Positions 53,084-62,522 of a stretch of 64,000 nucleotides of DNA are shown piece by piece. This DNA is from Acidovorax defluvii (lineage in GTDB: Bacteria > Pseudomonadota > Gammaproteobacteria > Burkholderiales > Burkholderiaceae_C). Numbering within the stretch: position 1 is the stretch's first letter; each line of letters opens with the position of its first letter. Under the pieces are notes generated by a model, which was not told the origin of the DNA, made no database searches, and saw only the letters and a program-made list of their open reading frames with translations. A program made the translations under genes and the position numbers. Where the stretch lies: positions 1 to 64,000 of the forward strand of contig QLTU01000003.1 of NCBI GenBank assembly GCA_003268905.1, in the 5' to 3' direction.

Positions 53084-54259
53084 ATGCTTGCCGTTGCACC
53101 GCCACCGCCAGCCGAGCGCCAGCACCTGATCGCACAGGCGCGCAGCGCGCTGCTCAGCCTTAAGCCAGAGCCCTCGCCATTGGCCATCGAACCCTGGATC
53201 GTGCGCTCGTGGCAGCGTTGCCTGGCCAACGGGCACCAGCCGGCGCAGCCACTGGCCTTCAATATGGTCAGCGCCCCCGCCGTGCAGCGCACGGCCGACC
53301 AGCACGCCGCGCTGCTGCAAGCCGCCCGGCCGGTGCTGGCGCAACTGACCCGCGCCATTGCGGGCATGCACTACTTCGCCTTGCTGACCGACGCACGCGG
53401 GGTGGTGATCGAGGTGCAGGGTGCGGTGGATCGCAACGACCCCCGCGCCCACGCCATCGGCCGCGTGGGCATCGACCTGTCCGAGGCCGCCGTGGGCACC
53501 ACGGCCATCGGCGCTGCGCTGGCCGAGCTGCAGCCCGTGTGGCTGCACCGGGGCGAGCATTTTTTTGAGGTGAACAGCGGCTACAGCTGCGCTGGCGCGC
53601 CCTTGTTCGGCACCCACGGCCAGTGCGTTGGCATGCTCGACCTGACGGGCGTGGACGTGCCCGAGCGGCCCGAGTTGCGCCACCTGGTCGCCCGGTCGGC
53701 CCGAGCCATCGAAGACGCCTTGTTGCTGCAACTGCCGCACGCGCTGCTGCTGCGCATCAACTGGCCGGGCAGCACGCTGGGCGGTGAAGGCAACGGCCTG
53801 ATGGCGCTGGACGCCGAAGGCACCGTGGTGGGCACCAACAGCATGGCGCGCCAGCTGGTGCCGCAGCCGCTGCGCGATCCCGGTGTGCCGGTGCATTGCA
53901 GCGATCTGCTGGCCCTGCCCTGGCCGCTGCTGTTTGATGCAGCGCAGCGCCAGCCTGCCGCGCCAATGGACCTGCCGTTGTGGTCGGGCCTGCGCCTGCA
54001 GGGCCTGGCCCAGCGCAACACGGCAACCCGCCACGGCGTCGGCGTGCGCACGCCACTGCCACTGCCGCACGCCGCCCCTGCGGTGCCCGTCCCCAGCGGG
54101 CCGGCGCCGCTGCGCGCAGCCGAAGCCGCCCTCATTCGCCAGGCCGTACAGAACGCGCGCGGCAACGTTGCCGAAGCCGCCCGCGCACTGGGCATCAGCC
54201 GCGCCACGGTGTATCGAAAGCTCGGCGCCCCTAAAGGACATGGCACAGCAAAAATATGA
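53084..54259 (+). CDS. AcoR-like regulator: GAF domain and Fis-type HTH, no AAA+ domain
   Basis: The protein has 391 residues from the ATG at 53084. The N-terminal part (IVRSWQRCLANGHQPAQ, FALLTDARGVVIEVQG, DLSEAAVGTTAIGAAL) is the GAF sensor region of AcoR-type activators. The sigma-54-interacting AAA+ module (GAFTGA, Walker boxes) is missing. After a short PAS-like stretch (LMALDAEGTVVGTNSMAR) the chain goes straight to a Fis-type HTH (ARGNVAEAARALGISRATVYRKL). It should bind DNA but cannot activate sigma-54 polymerase by ATP hydrolysis. Its position suggests control of the divergent cox-type operon. Confidence 0.87.
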   Translation: MLAVAPPPPAERQHLIAQARSALLSLKPEPSPLAIEPWIVRSWQRCLANGHQPAQPLAFNMVSAPAVQRTADQHAALLQAARPVLAQLTRAIAGMHYFALLTDARGVVIEVQGAVDRNDPRAHAIGRVGIDLSEAAVGTTAIGAALAELQPVWLHRGEHFFEVNSGYSCAGAPLFGTHGQCVGMLDLTGVDVPERPELRHLVARSARAIEDALLLQLPHALLLRINWPGSTLGGEGNGLMALDAEGTVVGTNSMARQLVPQPLRDPGVPVHCSDLLALPWPLLFDAAQRQPAAPMDLPLWSGLRLQGLAQRNTATRHGVGVRTPLPLPHAAPAVPVPSGPAPLRAAEAALIRQAVQNARGNVAEAARALGISRATVYRKLGAPKGHGTAKI

Positions 54260-54315
54260 TTAAAAAGTGCCTCTAGCCCTTTATAGATAAGCGCAAGCAG
54301 CTATTATTTTGATAC
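54257..54315 (-). repeat. Interspersed palindromic repeat, intergenic copy
   Basis: TGATTAAAAAGTGCCTCTAG, CCCTTTATAGATAAGCGC, AAGCAGCTATTATTTTGATA form a copy with one imperfect arm. It begins exactly at the TGA stop of the AcoR-like gene, so the stop lies within the repeat flank. The rest of the gap to 54491 shows nothing recognisable. Confidence 0.8.
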
Positions 54316-54491
54316 TTCTGGTGTGCCACCCGATACCCGCTGGCAGGGCGCTTTGATCCGGGTTTGACCTCGGCTTCGTCGCAGCACCCGGCACGGCCAG
54401 CGGCACATGGGTGTCTGCGCCCACCGGTGCGCACCCTCCCCGGCTTGCGGCGACAATGCGCCGGGCAAGCCGCGCACCACCCGAGTACCCC

Positions 54492-56243
54492 ATGTCCAAC
54501 GAAGAGCCGTCAGGCTTCAACACCCGCCTGTGGCGCCGTTTCGTGCAGATTGCACGACCCTTCTGGCAATCCGAAGAGCGCTGGCGCTCGCGTGGGCTGC
54601 TGGCACTGCTGGTGCTGTTGCTGCTGGGGCAAACCGCCTTCAACGTGTGGTTCAACCACGAAACCGGCGAATTCACGTCCGCACTGGCCGCGGGCGACGC
54701 AGACCGCTTCTGGGCATCCATCCGGCGCTACACCCTCATCCTGGTGGCGGCCGTGCCCATTTATGCGCTGTATTACTACGTGCGGGACTCGCTGGGCCTG
54801 CGCTGGCGGCGCTGGCTCACGCAGCATTTTCTGGGGCGCTATTTCGACCAGCGCGCCTATTACCGGCTGAACGCCATCGTGGGCATCGACAACCCCGACC
54901 AGCGCATTGCCGAAGACATCAACGCGTTCACCCAGCAGTCGCTGTATTTTTCGATGATCGCGCTGGGCTCGGTCATTCAGTTGATCGCGTTTTCGAGCGT
55001 GCTGTGGACCATCTCGCAAGGGCTGGTCTATTTTCTGATCGGCTATGCCATCTTCAGCACCGTGTTCACTGCCAAGGTGTTTGGCAAGCGGCTGATCGGG
55101 CTGAACTACCGCCAGCTGCAGCGCGAGGCCGATTTCCGCTTCAGCCTGGTGCGGGTGCGCGAGCACGCCGAGCCCATCGCCTTTCACAACGGCGAGCAGC
55201 GCGAAATGTCGGCCCTGCGCCGCATTTTTGATGCGCTGTATGCCAACTACCAGCAGGTGCTGCGCTGGCAGTTCAAGCTCAACCTGTTCCAGTACACGCA
55301 CAGCTTTCTGACCATCGTGCTGCCCAGCGTGATCATTGCCAACCAGGTGCTCTCGGGTGAGCTGGAGGTGGGCCGGGCCATCCAGGCCGCTGGCGCTTTT
55401 GCCGCCATCCTGAGTGCGCTGACGGTCATCGTCGAGCATTTCGAAAGCCTGAGCCGGTTCTCGGCGGGCGTAGACCGGCTGCACGCGTTTTCCACCACGC
55501 TGCACGACCAGGCCCACACTCCCGCGCGCCCCGCGCCGGACGGTGCCAGCGAGCCCAGCCTCGAACCCGCAGCGCAGATCCACACTGCGTCAGGCTTTGA
55601 GCTCGGGGTCACGCAGCTCACGGTGCTCACCCCCAACCGCGAGCACCTGCTGCTGCGCGACCTCACGCTCAATGTGTCGCCGGGCAGGGGCCTGCTCATC
55701 GTGGGGCCCAGCGGCGCGGGCAAAAGCTCGCTGCTGCGCGTGGTGGCCGGCCTGTGGACCACGGGGTCCGGCGAGGTGAAGCGCCCCGCCGACCCCGACA
55801 TGCTTTTTCTTCCCCAAAGCCCCTACCTGCCCCTGGGCGACCTGCGCTGCCAGCTGCTCTACCCCCAGACAGAGCGCGAAATCTCCGACGCAGAACTGCA
55901 GCAATGGCTGGAACGGGTGAACCTGCCCACACTGGCCGAGCGCTTTGGCGGGCTCAGCGCCCACCTGGACTGGGCCAAGGTGCTGTCGGTGGGCGAACAG
56001 CAGCGCCTGGCCTTTGCCCGCGCCCTGCTGGCCAAGCCGCGCTACCTGCTGCTGGACGAGGCCACCAGTGCGCTCGACACGGCCAACGAGGCCCTGCTGT
56101 ATGGGCAGCTGGCGGGCCTGTCGATCACGCCGGTCAGCGTCAGCCACCACCAGAGCGTTTTGGGATACCACCACCAGGTGCTGGAGCTCACGGGCGATGG
56201 CTTGTGGGCCCTGCACGCGGCGGCCGACTACCGCTGGACATGA
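54492..56243 (+). CDS. ABC transporter ATP-binding/permease, SbmA/BacA-like (ABCD type)
   Basis: The 583-residue half-transporter starts at the ATG at 54492. The membrane domain of the SbmA/BacA type (about 1-340) includes WFNHETGEFTSALAAGD and YFDQRAYYRLNAIVGIDNPDQR with the characteristic EDINAFTQ. The nucleotide-binding domain has Walker A GPSGAGKSS, signature LSVGEQQRLAFARAL and Walker B LLLDEATSALD. Members of this group transport peptides, vitamin B12 or long-chain acyl-CoAs. The gene is followed by a UbiB-type gene about 80 bases downstream. Confidence 0.9.
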   Translation: MSNEEPSGFNTRLWRRFVQIARPFWQSEERWRSRGLLALLVLLLLGQTAFNVWFNHETGEFTSALAAGDADRFWASIRRYTLILVAAVPIYALYYYVRDSLGLRWRRWLTQHFLGRYFDQRAYYRLNAIVGIDNPDQRIAEDINAFTQQSLYFSMIALGSVIQLIAFSSVLWTISQGLVYFLIGYAIFSTVFTAKVFGKRLIGLNYRQLQREADFRFSLVRVREHAEPIAFHNGEQREMSALRRIFDALYANYQQVLRWQFKLNLFQYTHSFLTIVLPSVIIANQVLSGELEVGRAIQAAGAFAAILSALTVIVEHFESLSRFSAGVDRLHAFSTTLHDQAHTPARPAPDGASEPSLEPAAQIHTASGFELGVTQLTVLTPNREHLLLRDLTLNVSPGRGLLIVGPSGAGKSSLLRVVAGLWTTGSGEVKRPADPDMLFLPQSPYLPLGDLRCQLLYPQTEREISDAELQQWLERVNLPTLAERFGGLSAHLDWAKVLSVGEQQRLAFARALLAKPRYLLLDEATSALDTANEALLYGQLAGLSITPVSVSHHQSVLGYHHQVLELTGDGLWALHAAADYRWT

Positions 56244-56322
56244 AGGCCGGGCCGCACACGCACTTGCCCCCATGGCACTGCACTGCGGCGCCCGCGTGCG
56301 GGCGCCGGACTATCATTGCTCC

Positions 56323-58011
56323 ATGCTGATCGAGACCCTGGGAACCGCGCGCGATCTGGGCCGCCTGAAAGAAATTTTGGGCGTGATGGTGCGCCATGGG
56401 TTTGGCGACACCGTGCGCCGCCTGGGCCTGGCCGACAAGCTGGAGCGCGCAGGCCAGGCCCTGCACTGGGACCTGGCCGGTGACCTGACCCGCATCGAGC
56501 CGCCCGTGCAGGTGCGGCTGGCGCTGGAGGAGCTGGGGCCCACATTCGTGAAGTTCGGGCAACTGCTGGCGGGCCGTGCCGACCTGTTCGGCCCCGACTG
56601 GATCGCCGAGTTTGAAAAGCTCCACAGCCAGGTGCCGGCCGTGCCCCTGGAGCTTCTGCGTCCCCAGCTGCGCGAAGACTTGGGCGGCGAGCCCGAAGAG
56701 GTGTTTGCGCGCTTTGACACCGCGCCCCTGGCCGCGGCATCGATTGCGCAAGTGCACCGCGCTCAGCTGCACGATGGCAGCGAGGTGGTCGTCAAAATTC
56801 GCCGCCCCGGCATCAGCGAGGTGATCGAGGCCGACCTGCGCCTGCTGGAGCGGCTGGCAGCGCTGGCCGAAGCCGAACTGCCCGCGCTACAGCCCTACCG
56901 GCCGCAGCAACTGGTGCGCGAATTTGCCCGCTCGCTGCGGCGCGAGCTGAACCTGGCCGGCGAATGCCGCAGTGCCGAGCGCATTGCAAGCAATCTCACC
57001 AGCCTGCCTTTCATCGTGGTGCCGCGCGTGCACTGGCAGCACACCAGCGAACGCATCAATGTGCAGCAATTCATCGAGGGCGTGCCTGGCGGGCAGCTCG
57101 ATGCGCTGACACCCGAAGCCGGTTTTGACCGCACCGTGCTGGCCCGGCGCGGCGCCCAGGCCGTGCTCCAGATGATTGTGCAAGACGGCATCTTCCATGC
57201 CGACCCGCACCCGGGCAACGTGTTTTACCTCGCAGGCAACCGCATCGCCTTCATCGACTTTGGCATGGTGGGCCGCCTGTCAGAGCGCCGGCGCATCGAG
57301 TTGCTGCAAATGCTGCTGGGCCTGGTAGAGCGCCAGCCGCAGGCGGTGGCCGATGTGCTGCTGGACTGGGCGGGCGACGCCCATGGCGTGGACCCAGGGC
57401 AACTGGAGATGGAGGTGGAAGCCTTTGTCGACCAATACCACGGCGTGCCCCTGGCGCAGCTGCAGCTGGGGCAAATGCTGGCCGATGTGACCAGCATCCT
57501 GCGCGAACACCACCTGGGCCTGCCGCCCGACCTGGCACTGCTCATCAAGGCCTTTATTTCGCTGGAAGGCATGGGGCGCAATCTCGACCCGCAATTTCAC
57601 ATGACCACCGAAGCCCTGCCGCTGCTGCGCCAGGTGCTGCGCGCACGCTACCAGCCGCGCGCACTGGCCGGCCGCGCCTGGCAGACCTTGCGCCGGGCGC
57701 TCGACACCGCAGAGCAATTGCCCGACGACCTGGCACGCCTGCTGCGCAACGCACGCCGGGGCCGCCTGCAGGTGGGCATCGAGCTGGCCCACCTCAAGCG
57801 GGTGGGCGACCAGATCGACCGCTCTGCCAACCGGCTCGCAATGGCACTGATCATTGCCGCCCTCATCATTGGCTCTTCCATCGTGATGACCGTGCAGGGC
57901 GGGCCCACGCTGTTCGGGCTGCCGGCCTTTGGCTTTCTCGGCTTCTTTGGCGCCGTGGTCTGCGGGTTGTGGCTGGTGCGCGCCATCTGGCGCAGCAGCA
58001 GGGACCGGTAG
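56323..58011 (+). CDS. ABC1/UbiB-family protein kinase-like protein
   Basis: The protein has 562 residues from the ATG at 56323. UbiB-type motifs are FVKFGQLLAGR (the KxGQ motif), AAASIAQVHRA, VVKIRRPG, HADPHPGNVFYL and IDFGMVG (DFG). Two C-terminal membrane helices (ALIIAALIIGSSIVMTV and GFLGFFGAVVCGLWLV) anchor it. UbiB-type proteins support ubiquinone biosynthesis as atypical ATPases; this is a second-type paralogue, since the usual ubiB sits with ubiE and ubiJ. Its role here is not fixed. Confidence 0.9.
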   Translation: MLIETLGTARDLGRLKEILGVMVRHGFGDTVRRLGLADKLERAGQALHWDLAGDLTRIEPPVQVRLALEELGPTFVKFGQLLAGRADLFGPDWIAEFEKLHSQVPAVPLELLRPQLREDLGGEPEEVFARFDTAPLAAASIAQVHRAQLHDGSEVVVKIRRPGISEVIEADLRLLERLAALAEAELPALQPYRPQQLVREFARSLRRELNLAGECRSAERIASNLTSLPFIVVPRVHWQHTSERINVQQFIEGVPGGQLDALTPEAGFDRTVLARRGAQAVLQMIVQDGIFHADPHPGNVFYLAGNRIAFIDFGMVGRLSERRRIELLQMLLGLVERQPQAVADVLLDWAGDAHGVDPGQLEMEVEAFVDQYHGVPLAQLQLGQMLADVTSILREHHLGLPPDLALLIKAFISLEGMGRNLDPQFHMTTEALPLLRQVLRARYQPRALAGRAWQTLRRALDTAEQLPDDLARLLRNARRGRLQVGIELAHLKRVGDQIDRSANRLAMALIIAALIIGSSIVMTVQGGPTLFGLPAFGFLGFFGAVVCGLWLVRAIWRSSRDR

Positions 58012-58171
58012 CCCCCTGATGCGCCCAGTGCCTTCCCCAGAGGAGTACGCCCCCGGCCCCGGTGGCCTGGCAAATCCAGTTCCACTGGTCGCACGGGTTG
58101 GGGCACGCCAGGGGCTGGACCGCTGGATCTTTTTGAATGGCCTTGTTTGACGCGCTTAGACGCGCGACTTG

Positions 58172-58995
58172 TTACTTCGCAGCGTTCGGGAAGAACAGCT
58201 GCTCGCCGCCAATCTTGTAGTTGGCAATCGCCGCCTGGCCTGCGGGCGAGACCACCCAGTCCACGAATTTCTGCGCGTCCTGCGCCTTCACATGCGGGTG
58301 CCGGGCGGGGTTCACCACCATCACGCCATACTGGTTGAACAGGCGCGTGTCGCCCTCCACCAGCACGGCCAGATCGGCGCGGTTCTTGAAGTTGAGCCAG
58401 GTGCCGCGGTCGGCCAGCGCATAGGCGCCGCTGGATGCCGCAATGTTGAGCGCCGGGCCCATGCCACAGCCGCATTCCTTGTAGCCGCTGCCCTTGGCGG
58501 CATCGGCGCCGGCCAGTTTCCAGTAGCGCAGCTCGGCGGCGTGCGTGCCGCTCTTGTCGCCGCGCGAGACAAAATCGCCATTGCCAGCGGCCAGCTTTTT
58601 CAGCGCCTCAACGATGTCCTTGCCCTTGACACCGGCGGGATCGTTCTGGGGGCCCACCAGGATGAAGTCGTTGTACATCACGGGGTAACGCTTCACGCCC
58701 CAGCCGTCGGCGACAAACTTTTCTTCGGCCACCTGGTCGTGCACGAAAAGCACATCCGCATCGCCGCGGCGCGCCGTGTCGAGCGCCTGCCCCGTGCCCA
58801 GGGCCACCACCTTCACATCCAGCCCGCTGGCCTTCTTGAACTCGGGCAGCAGATAACCGAACAGGCCCGACTGCTCGGTGGACGTGGTGGACGCCATGGT
58901 GATGGACTGCGCATGGGCAGCCCCACCAACTACAAAAACGATAGCTGGAAGCGCTTTACCAATAAGCGCCAGAGGCCAAAAAGACTTCAAATTCT

Positions 58996-58999
<4 letters not shown>
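58172..58999 (-). CDS. tupA: Tungstate ABC transporter substrate-binding protein
   Basis: The 275-residue periplasmic protein belongs to the TupA family, which binds tungstate. The mature part opens SITMASTTSTEQSGLFGYLLPEF, the TupA TTTS-type oxyanion loop. Blocks GTGQALDTARRGDADVLFVHD and SRGDKSGTHAAEL follow. The signal peptide is largely encoded by a repeat copy: FWPLALIGKALPAIVF, cut near AHAQS. The start at 58999 overlaps the ATPase gene stop (ATGA). It forms tupABC with the next two genes. Confidence 0.9.
58931..58991 (+). repeat. Interspersed palindromic repeat forming the TupA signal peptide
   Basis: TACAAAAACGATAGCTGG, AAGCGCTTTACCAATAAGCG and CCAGAGGCCAAAAAGACTTC form the copy. Read on the minus strand it codes for residues 3-23 of TupA, that is the hydrophobic core of its signal sequence. 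The reading frame is the same as in the reverse copies within the restriction enzyme and the lytR-type gene. Confidence 0.85.
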
Positions 59000-59789
<790 letters not shown>

Positions 59790-59793
<4 letters not shown>

Positions 59794-60527
59794 GCCAGCA
59801 CTCCGGGCAGCGCGCCTTGCGAGGTGCCATCCACGCCTTCACGCCAGCGCCGCAACGCAGCGATCAGCACATTGAGCGCCAGCACCACCGCCAGCAGCAC
59901 CAGGCCCAGGGCCAAGGCCAGCGGCAGATCGCCCTTGCTGGTTTCGAGGGCGATGGCGGTGGTCATCACGCGCGTGAAACCGTCGATATTGCCGCCCACA
60001 ATCATCACGGCGCCCACCTCGGAAATGGCGCGCCCGAACGATGCAATCAGCACCGTGAGCAGGGCATAGCGCTCGTCCCAGGCCAGCAACAGGCTGCGCA
60101 TCACGGGGCCGGCCCCGATCGACTGCAACTGCTCGCCGTGGCCGCGCTCGGCATCGGCCACCAGCTGGCAGGTCAGGGCCGTGACCACCGGCAGCACCAG
60201 CAGGGTCTGGGCAATGACCATCGCCTTGAACGTAAAAAGCCACCCCAGGGCGCCCAAGGGGCCGCTGCGCGACAGCAGCAGATACACCACCAGCCCGACC
60301 ACCACCGAAGGCACGGCCAGCATGGTGTTGAGCAACGCCAGCACGGCGCCCCGGCCCGCAAACCGCGCCACACCCAGCCACGCGCCCAGCACCACACCGG
60401 AACCACAGGCCAGCAGGCAAGCCGTGCCACTGACCGCAAGCGAGCGGCCCACAATGGTCCACAACATGGGATCGGCCGAAAACGTGAGTTGCAGCGCCGT
60501 GATGGCGCTTTCAGAGAGTGTGGACAT
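59790..60527 (-). CDS. tupB: Tungstate ABC transporter permease
   Basis: The 245-residue membrane protein starts at the ATG at 60527 (MSTLSESAITALQL). It has about five to six helices and the permease coupling loop ASFGRAISEVGAVMIVGGNI, a TupB/ModB-type EAA motif. Its stop overlaps the tupC start. It is the first gene of tupBCA, transcribed away from the regulator, with only 50 bases between. Confidence 0.9.
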
Positions 60528-60577
60528 GGATTCGACTATCGTATGCACCGAATCAATCTCCAGCGATATGAACACCT
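60528..60577. promoter_or_regulatory. Divergent tupBCA-regulator operator region
   Basis: Only 50 bases separate the divergent starts. TATCG (60537-60541) and CGATA (60564-60568) form an inverted pair 22 bases apart, close to the length expected for a ModE-type dimer site. This is the likely autoregulatory and tup operon control site. Confidence 0.45.
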
Positions 60578-61705
60578 GTGCATAGGGTCCAACTTCACTA
60601 CACGCTCAGCCGCGATGCCGGCGACGCCCTGATCCGCAACCCGCTGCCCGAAATGCTGGAGGCGGTGGCACAGCAGGGCTCCATTTCTGGCGCAGCGCGC
60701 GCGCTGGGGTTGTCCTATCGCCATGTGTGGGGCGCCCTGAAACGCTGGGAAGACCAGTTGGGTGGCGAGCTCGTTACCTGGGGCAAGGGCCAGTCGGCGC
60801 AGCTCAGCGAGTTCGGCACCAAACTGCTGTGGGCCGAACGCCAGGCCCAGGCCCGGCTAGCGCCCCAGATTGCGGCCCTCCACGCCGACCTGGAGCGCGC
60901 CTTCGCGGTAGCGTTTGACGACAGTGCCCATGTGCTGACCATGTACGCCAGCCACGACGACGCGCTGGCATCGCTGCGGGCGCACGCAGCCACCCCCGGC
61001 GCATCCGGCGCCCTGCACCTGGACATCCGCTTCACAGGCAGCGTGGACGCCATTCGCGCACTCAACGAGGGCCGCTGCACGCTTGCTGGCTTTCACACGC
61101 TCGAACAACCCGCAGCCACATCCCTGGCCGCACGCACCTACAAGCCGTTGCTGCAGCCGGGCTTGCACAAAATCATCGGCTTTGCGCAGCGCACCCAGGG
61201 GCTGATCGTTGCCAAGGGCAATCCGCTCGGCCTGCAATCCCTCACGGACGTGGCCCGCACCGGCGCCCGCTTTGCCAACCGCCCCCTGGGCAGTGGCACC
61301 CGCGTGCTGCTGGAAGACCTGCTGGCGCAGGAAGGGCTCACAGGCCAGCACATTGCGGGTTTTGAACGCGATGAAACCTCGCACACCGCGGTGGCACAGG
61401 CCGTGGTCAGCGGTGCGGCTGACACGGGCCTGGGGATCGAGATGGTCGCCCGCGCGCGCGGGCTGGACTTTGTCCCTCTGGTAGACGAGCGCTACCACCT
61501 GGCCTGCCTGAAGGCAACGCTGGAGCAACCAGCCACCCGAGCGCTTCGGGAATTGCTGCTCACGCGGGTCTGGCAAGACCACCTGGCGAGCTCGCCTGGG
61601 TATTCACCCATGCACAGCGGGCAAGTGCTGGCGATGAGCAACGTCCTGCCCTGGTGGGATTTCACGCGCCCCAAGCGTCCTTCTGCGCATAGGAAGAAAC
61701 CCTAA
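60578..61705 (+). CDS. ModE-like regulator with C-terminal substrate-binding domain
   Basis: The protein has 375 residues from the GTG at 60578. The N-terminal winged HTH (LEAVAQQGSISGAARALGLSYRHVWGAL) is the ModE/LysR type. The large C-terminal part (residues about 110-370) is a periplasmic-binding-protein-like domain (PF12727 type), which in this group senses molybdate or tungstate. Blocks such as FANRPLGSGTRVLLEDLLAQEG show the substrate-binding fold. It faces tupBCA and most likely represses it when oxyanion is plentiful. Confidence 0.88.
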   Translation: MHRVQLHYTLSRDAGDALIRNPLPEMLEAVAQQGSISGAARALGLSYRHVWGALKRWEDQLGGELVTWGKGQSAQLSEFGTKLLWAERQAQARLAPQIAALHADLERAFAVAFDDSAHVLTMYASHDDALASLRAHAATPGASGALHLDIRFTGSVDAIRALNEGRCTLAGFHTLEQPAATSLAARTYKPLLQPGLHKIIGFAQRTQGLIVAKGNPLGLQSLTDVARTGARFANRPLGSGTRVLLEDLLAQEGLTGQHIAGFERDETSHTAVAQAVVSGAADTGLGIEMVARARGLDFVPLVDERYHLACLKATLEQPATRALRELLLTRVWQDHLASSPGYSPMHSGQVLAMSNVLPWWDFTRPKRPSAHRKKP

Positions 61706-61726
61706 TTGCTACGTTTTTGATAGCTG
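61704..61726 (+). repeat. Interspersed palindromic repeat, half copy
   Basis: AATTGCTACGTTTTTGATAG and CTG match the left half of the repeat; the palindromic core and right half are missing. It begins at the TAA stop of the ModE-like gene. Confidence 0.5.
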
Positions 61727-61886
61727 AAAAATCAAAGCTGACCAAGGGATAACACCGTCACGCTGCTGTCAGACTCGGCCTACAGTGCTCCGTAGAATCG
61801 AGCCGTGCAAAAAGTTCGGGCTCCGCGCTGGCTATCAGCTGCCGCGAACCGCGCGTTGTAGGCAAAGCCTTTTTATTGGAGACACC

Positions 61887-62504
61887 ATGCAGGCTCTATT
61901 GAAGTTATCAAGAGGGATCGACTGGCTTAACACCCAAGTCGGTAAATACGTGATCTGGCTGATCCTCGGTTCCACCTTCATCAGCGGTGTGAACGCAGTG
62001 GTTCGCAAAGCGTTCAACATCAGTTCCAACGGTTTTCTGGAAGTGCAGTGGTACCTGTTCGCTGCATCGTTCCTGCTGGCTGCTGGCTACACGCTGCTGC
62101 AGGGCGAGCACGTGAAAGTGGACGTGGTTTCCAGCCGCTTTTCCAAGCGCACCCAGATCTGGATCGACGTGTTTGGCTATATCGTCTTCCTCACGCCCAT
62201 GTGCATGGCCGTGCTGTGGTACGGCATTCCCTTCTTCACCCGCGCTTTTGTGTCGGGCGAAATGTCCAGCAACGCTGGCGGCCTGATCCGCTGGCCCGTG
62301 TATCTGATGATGCCTCTGGGCTTCAGCCTGCTGTGGCTGCAAGGCGTGTCTGAACTGATCAAGCGCCTGGCTTTCCTGAAAGGCTTGATCGAAGACCCCA
62401 CTGCCAAGAAAGCAGAAAAGACGGCAGAAGAAGAACTGGCCGAATCCATCCGCAAGCTGGCCGAGGCAGCCAAGGGCAACGGCAGCAACAAGGCCAAAGC
62501 CTAA
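61887..62504 (+). CDS. TRAP transporter small permease (DctQ type)
   Basis: The protein has 205 residues from the ATG at 61887 (MQALLKLSRGIDWLN). Four membrane helices and the family block FLEVQWYLFAASFLLAAGYTLLQGEHVKVDV are clear. The C-terminal tail is unusually long and charged (residues about 170-205, KKAEKTAEEELAESIRKLAE). It pairs with the large permease 18 bases downstream. TRAP systems also need a periplasmic DctP, which is not in the window; it may lie beyond the right edge. Confidence 0.92.
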   Translation: MQALLKLSRGIDWLNTQVGKYVIWLILGSTFISGVNAVVRKAFNISSNGFLEVQWYLFAASFLLAAGYTLLQGEHVKVDVVSSRFSKRTQIWIDVFGYIVFLTPMCMAVLWYGIPFFTRAFVSGEMSSNAGGLIRWPVYLMMPLGFSLLWLQGVSELIKRLAFLKGLIEDPTAKKAEKTAEEELAESIRKLAEAAKGNGSNKAKA

Positions 62505-62522
62505 GAGCGGGAGACACACACC

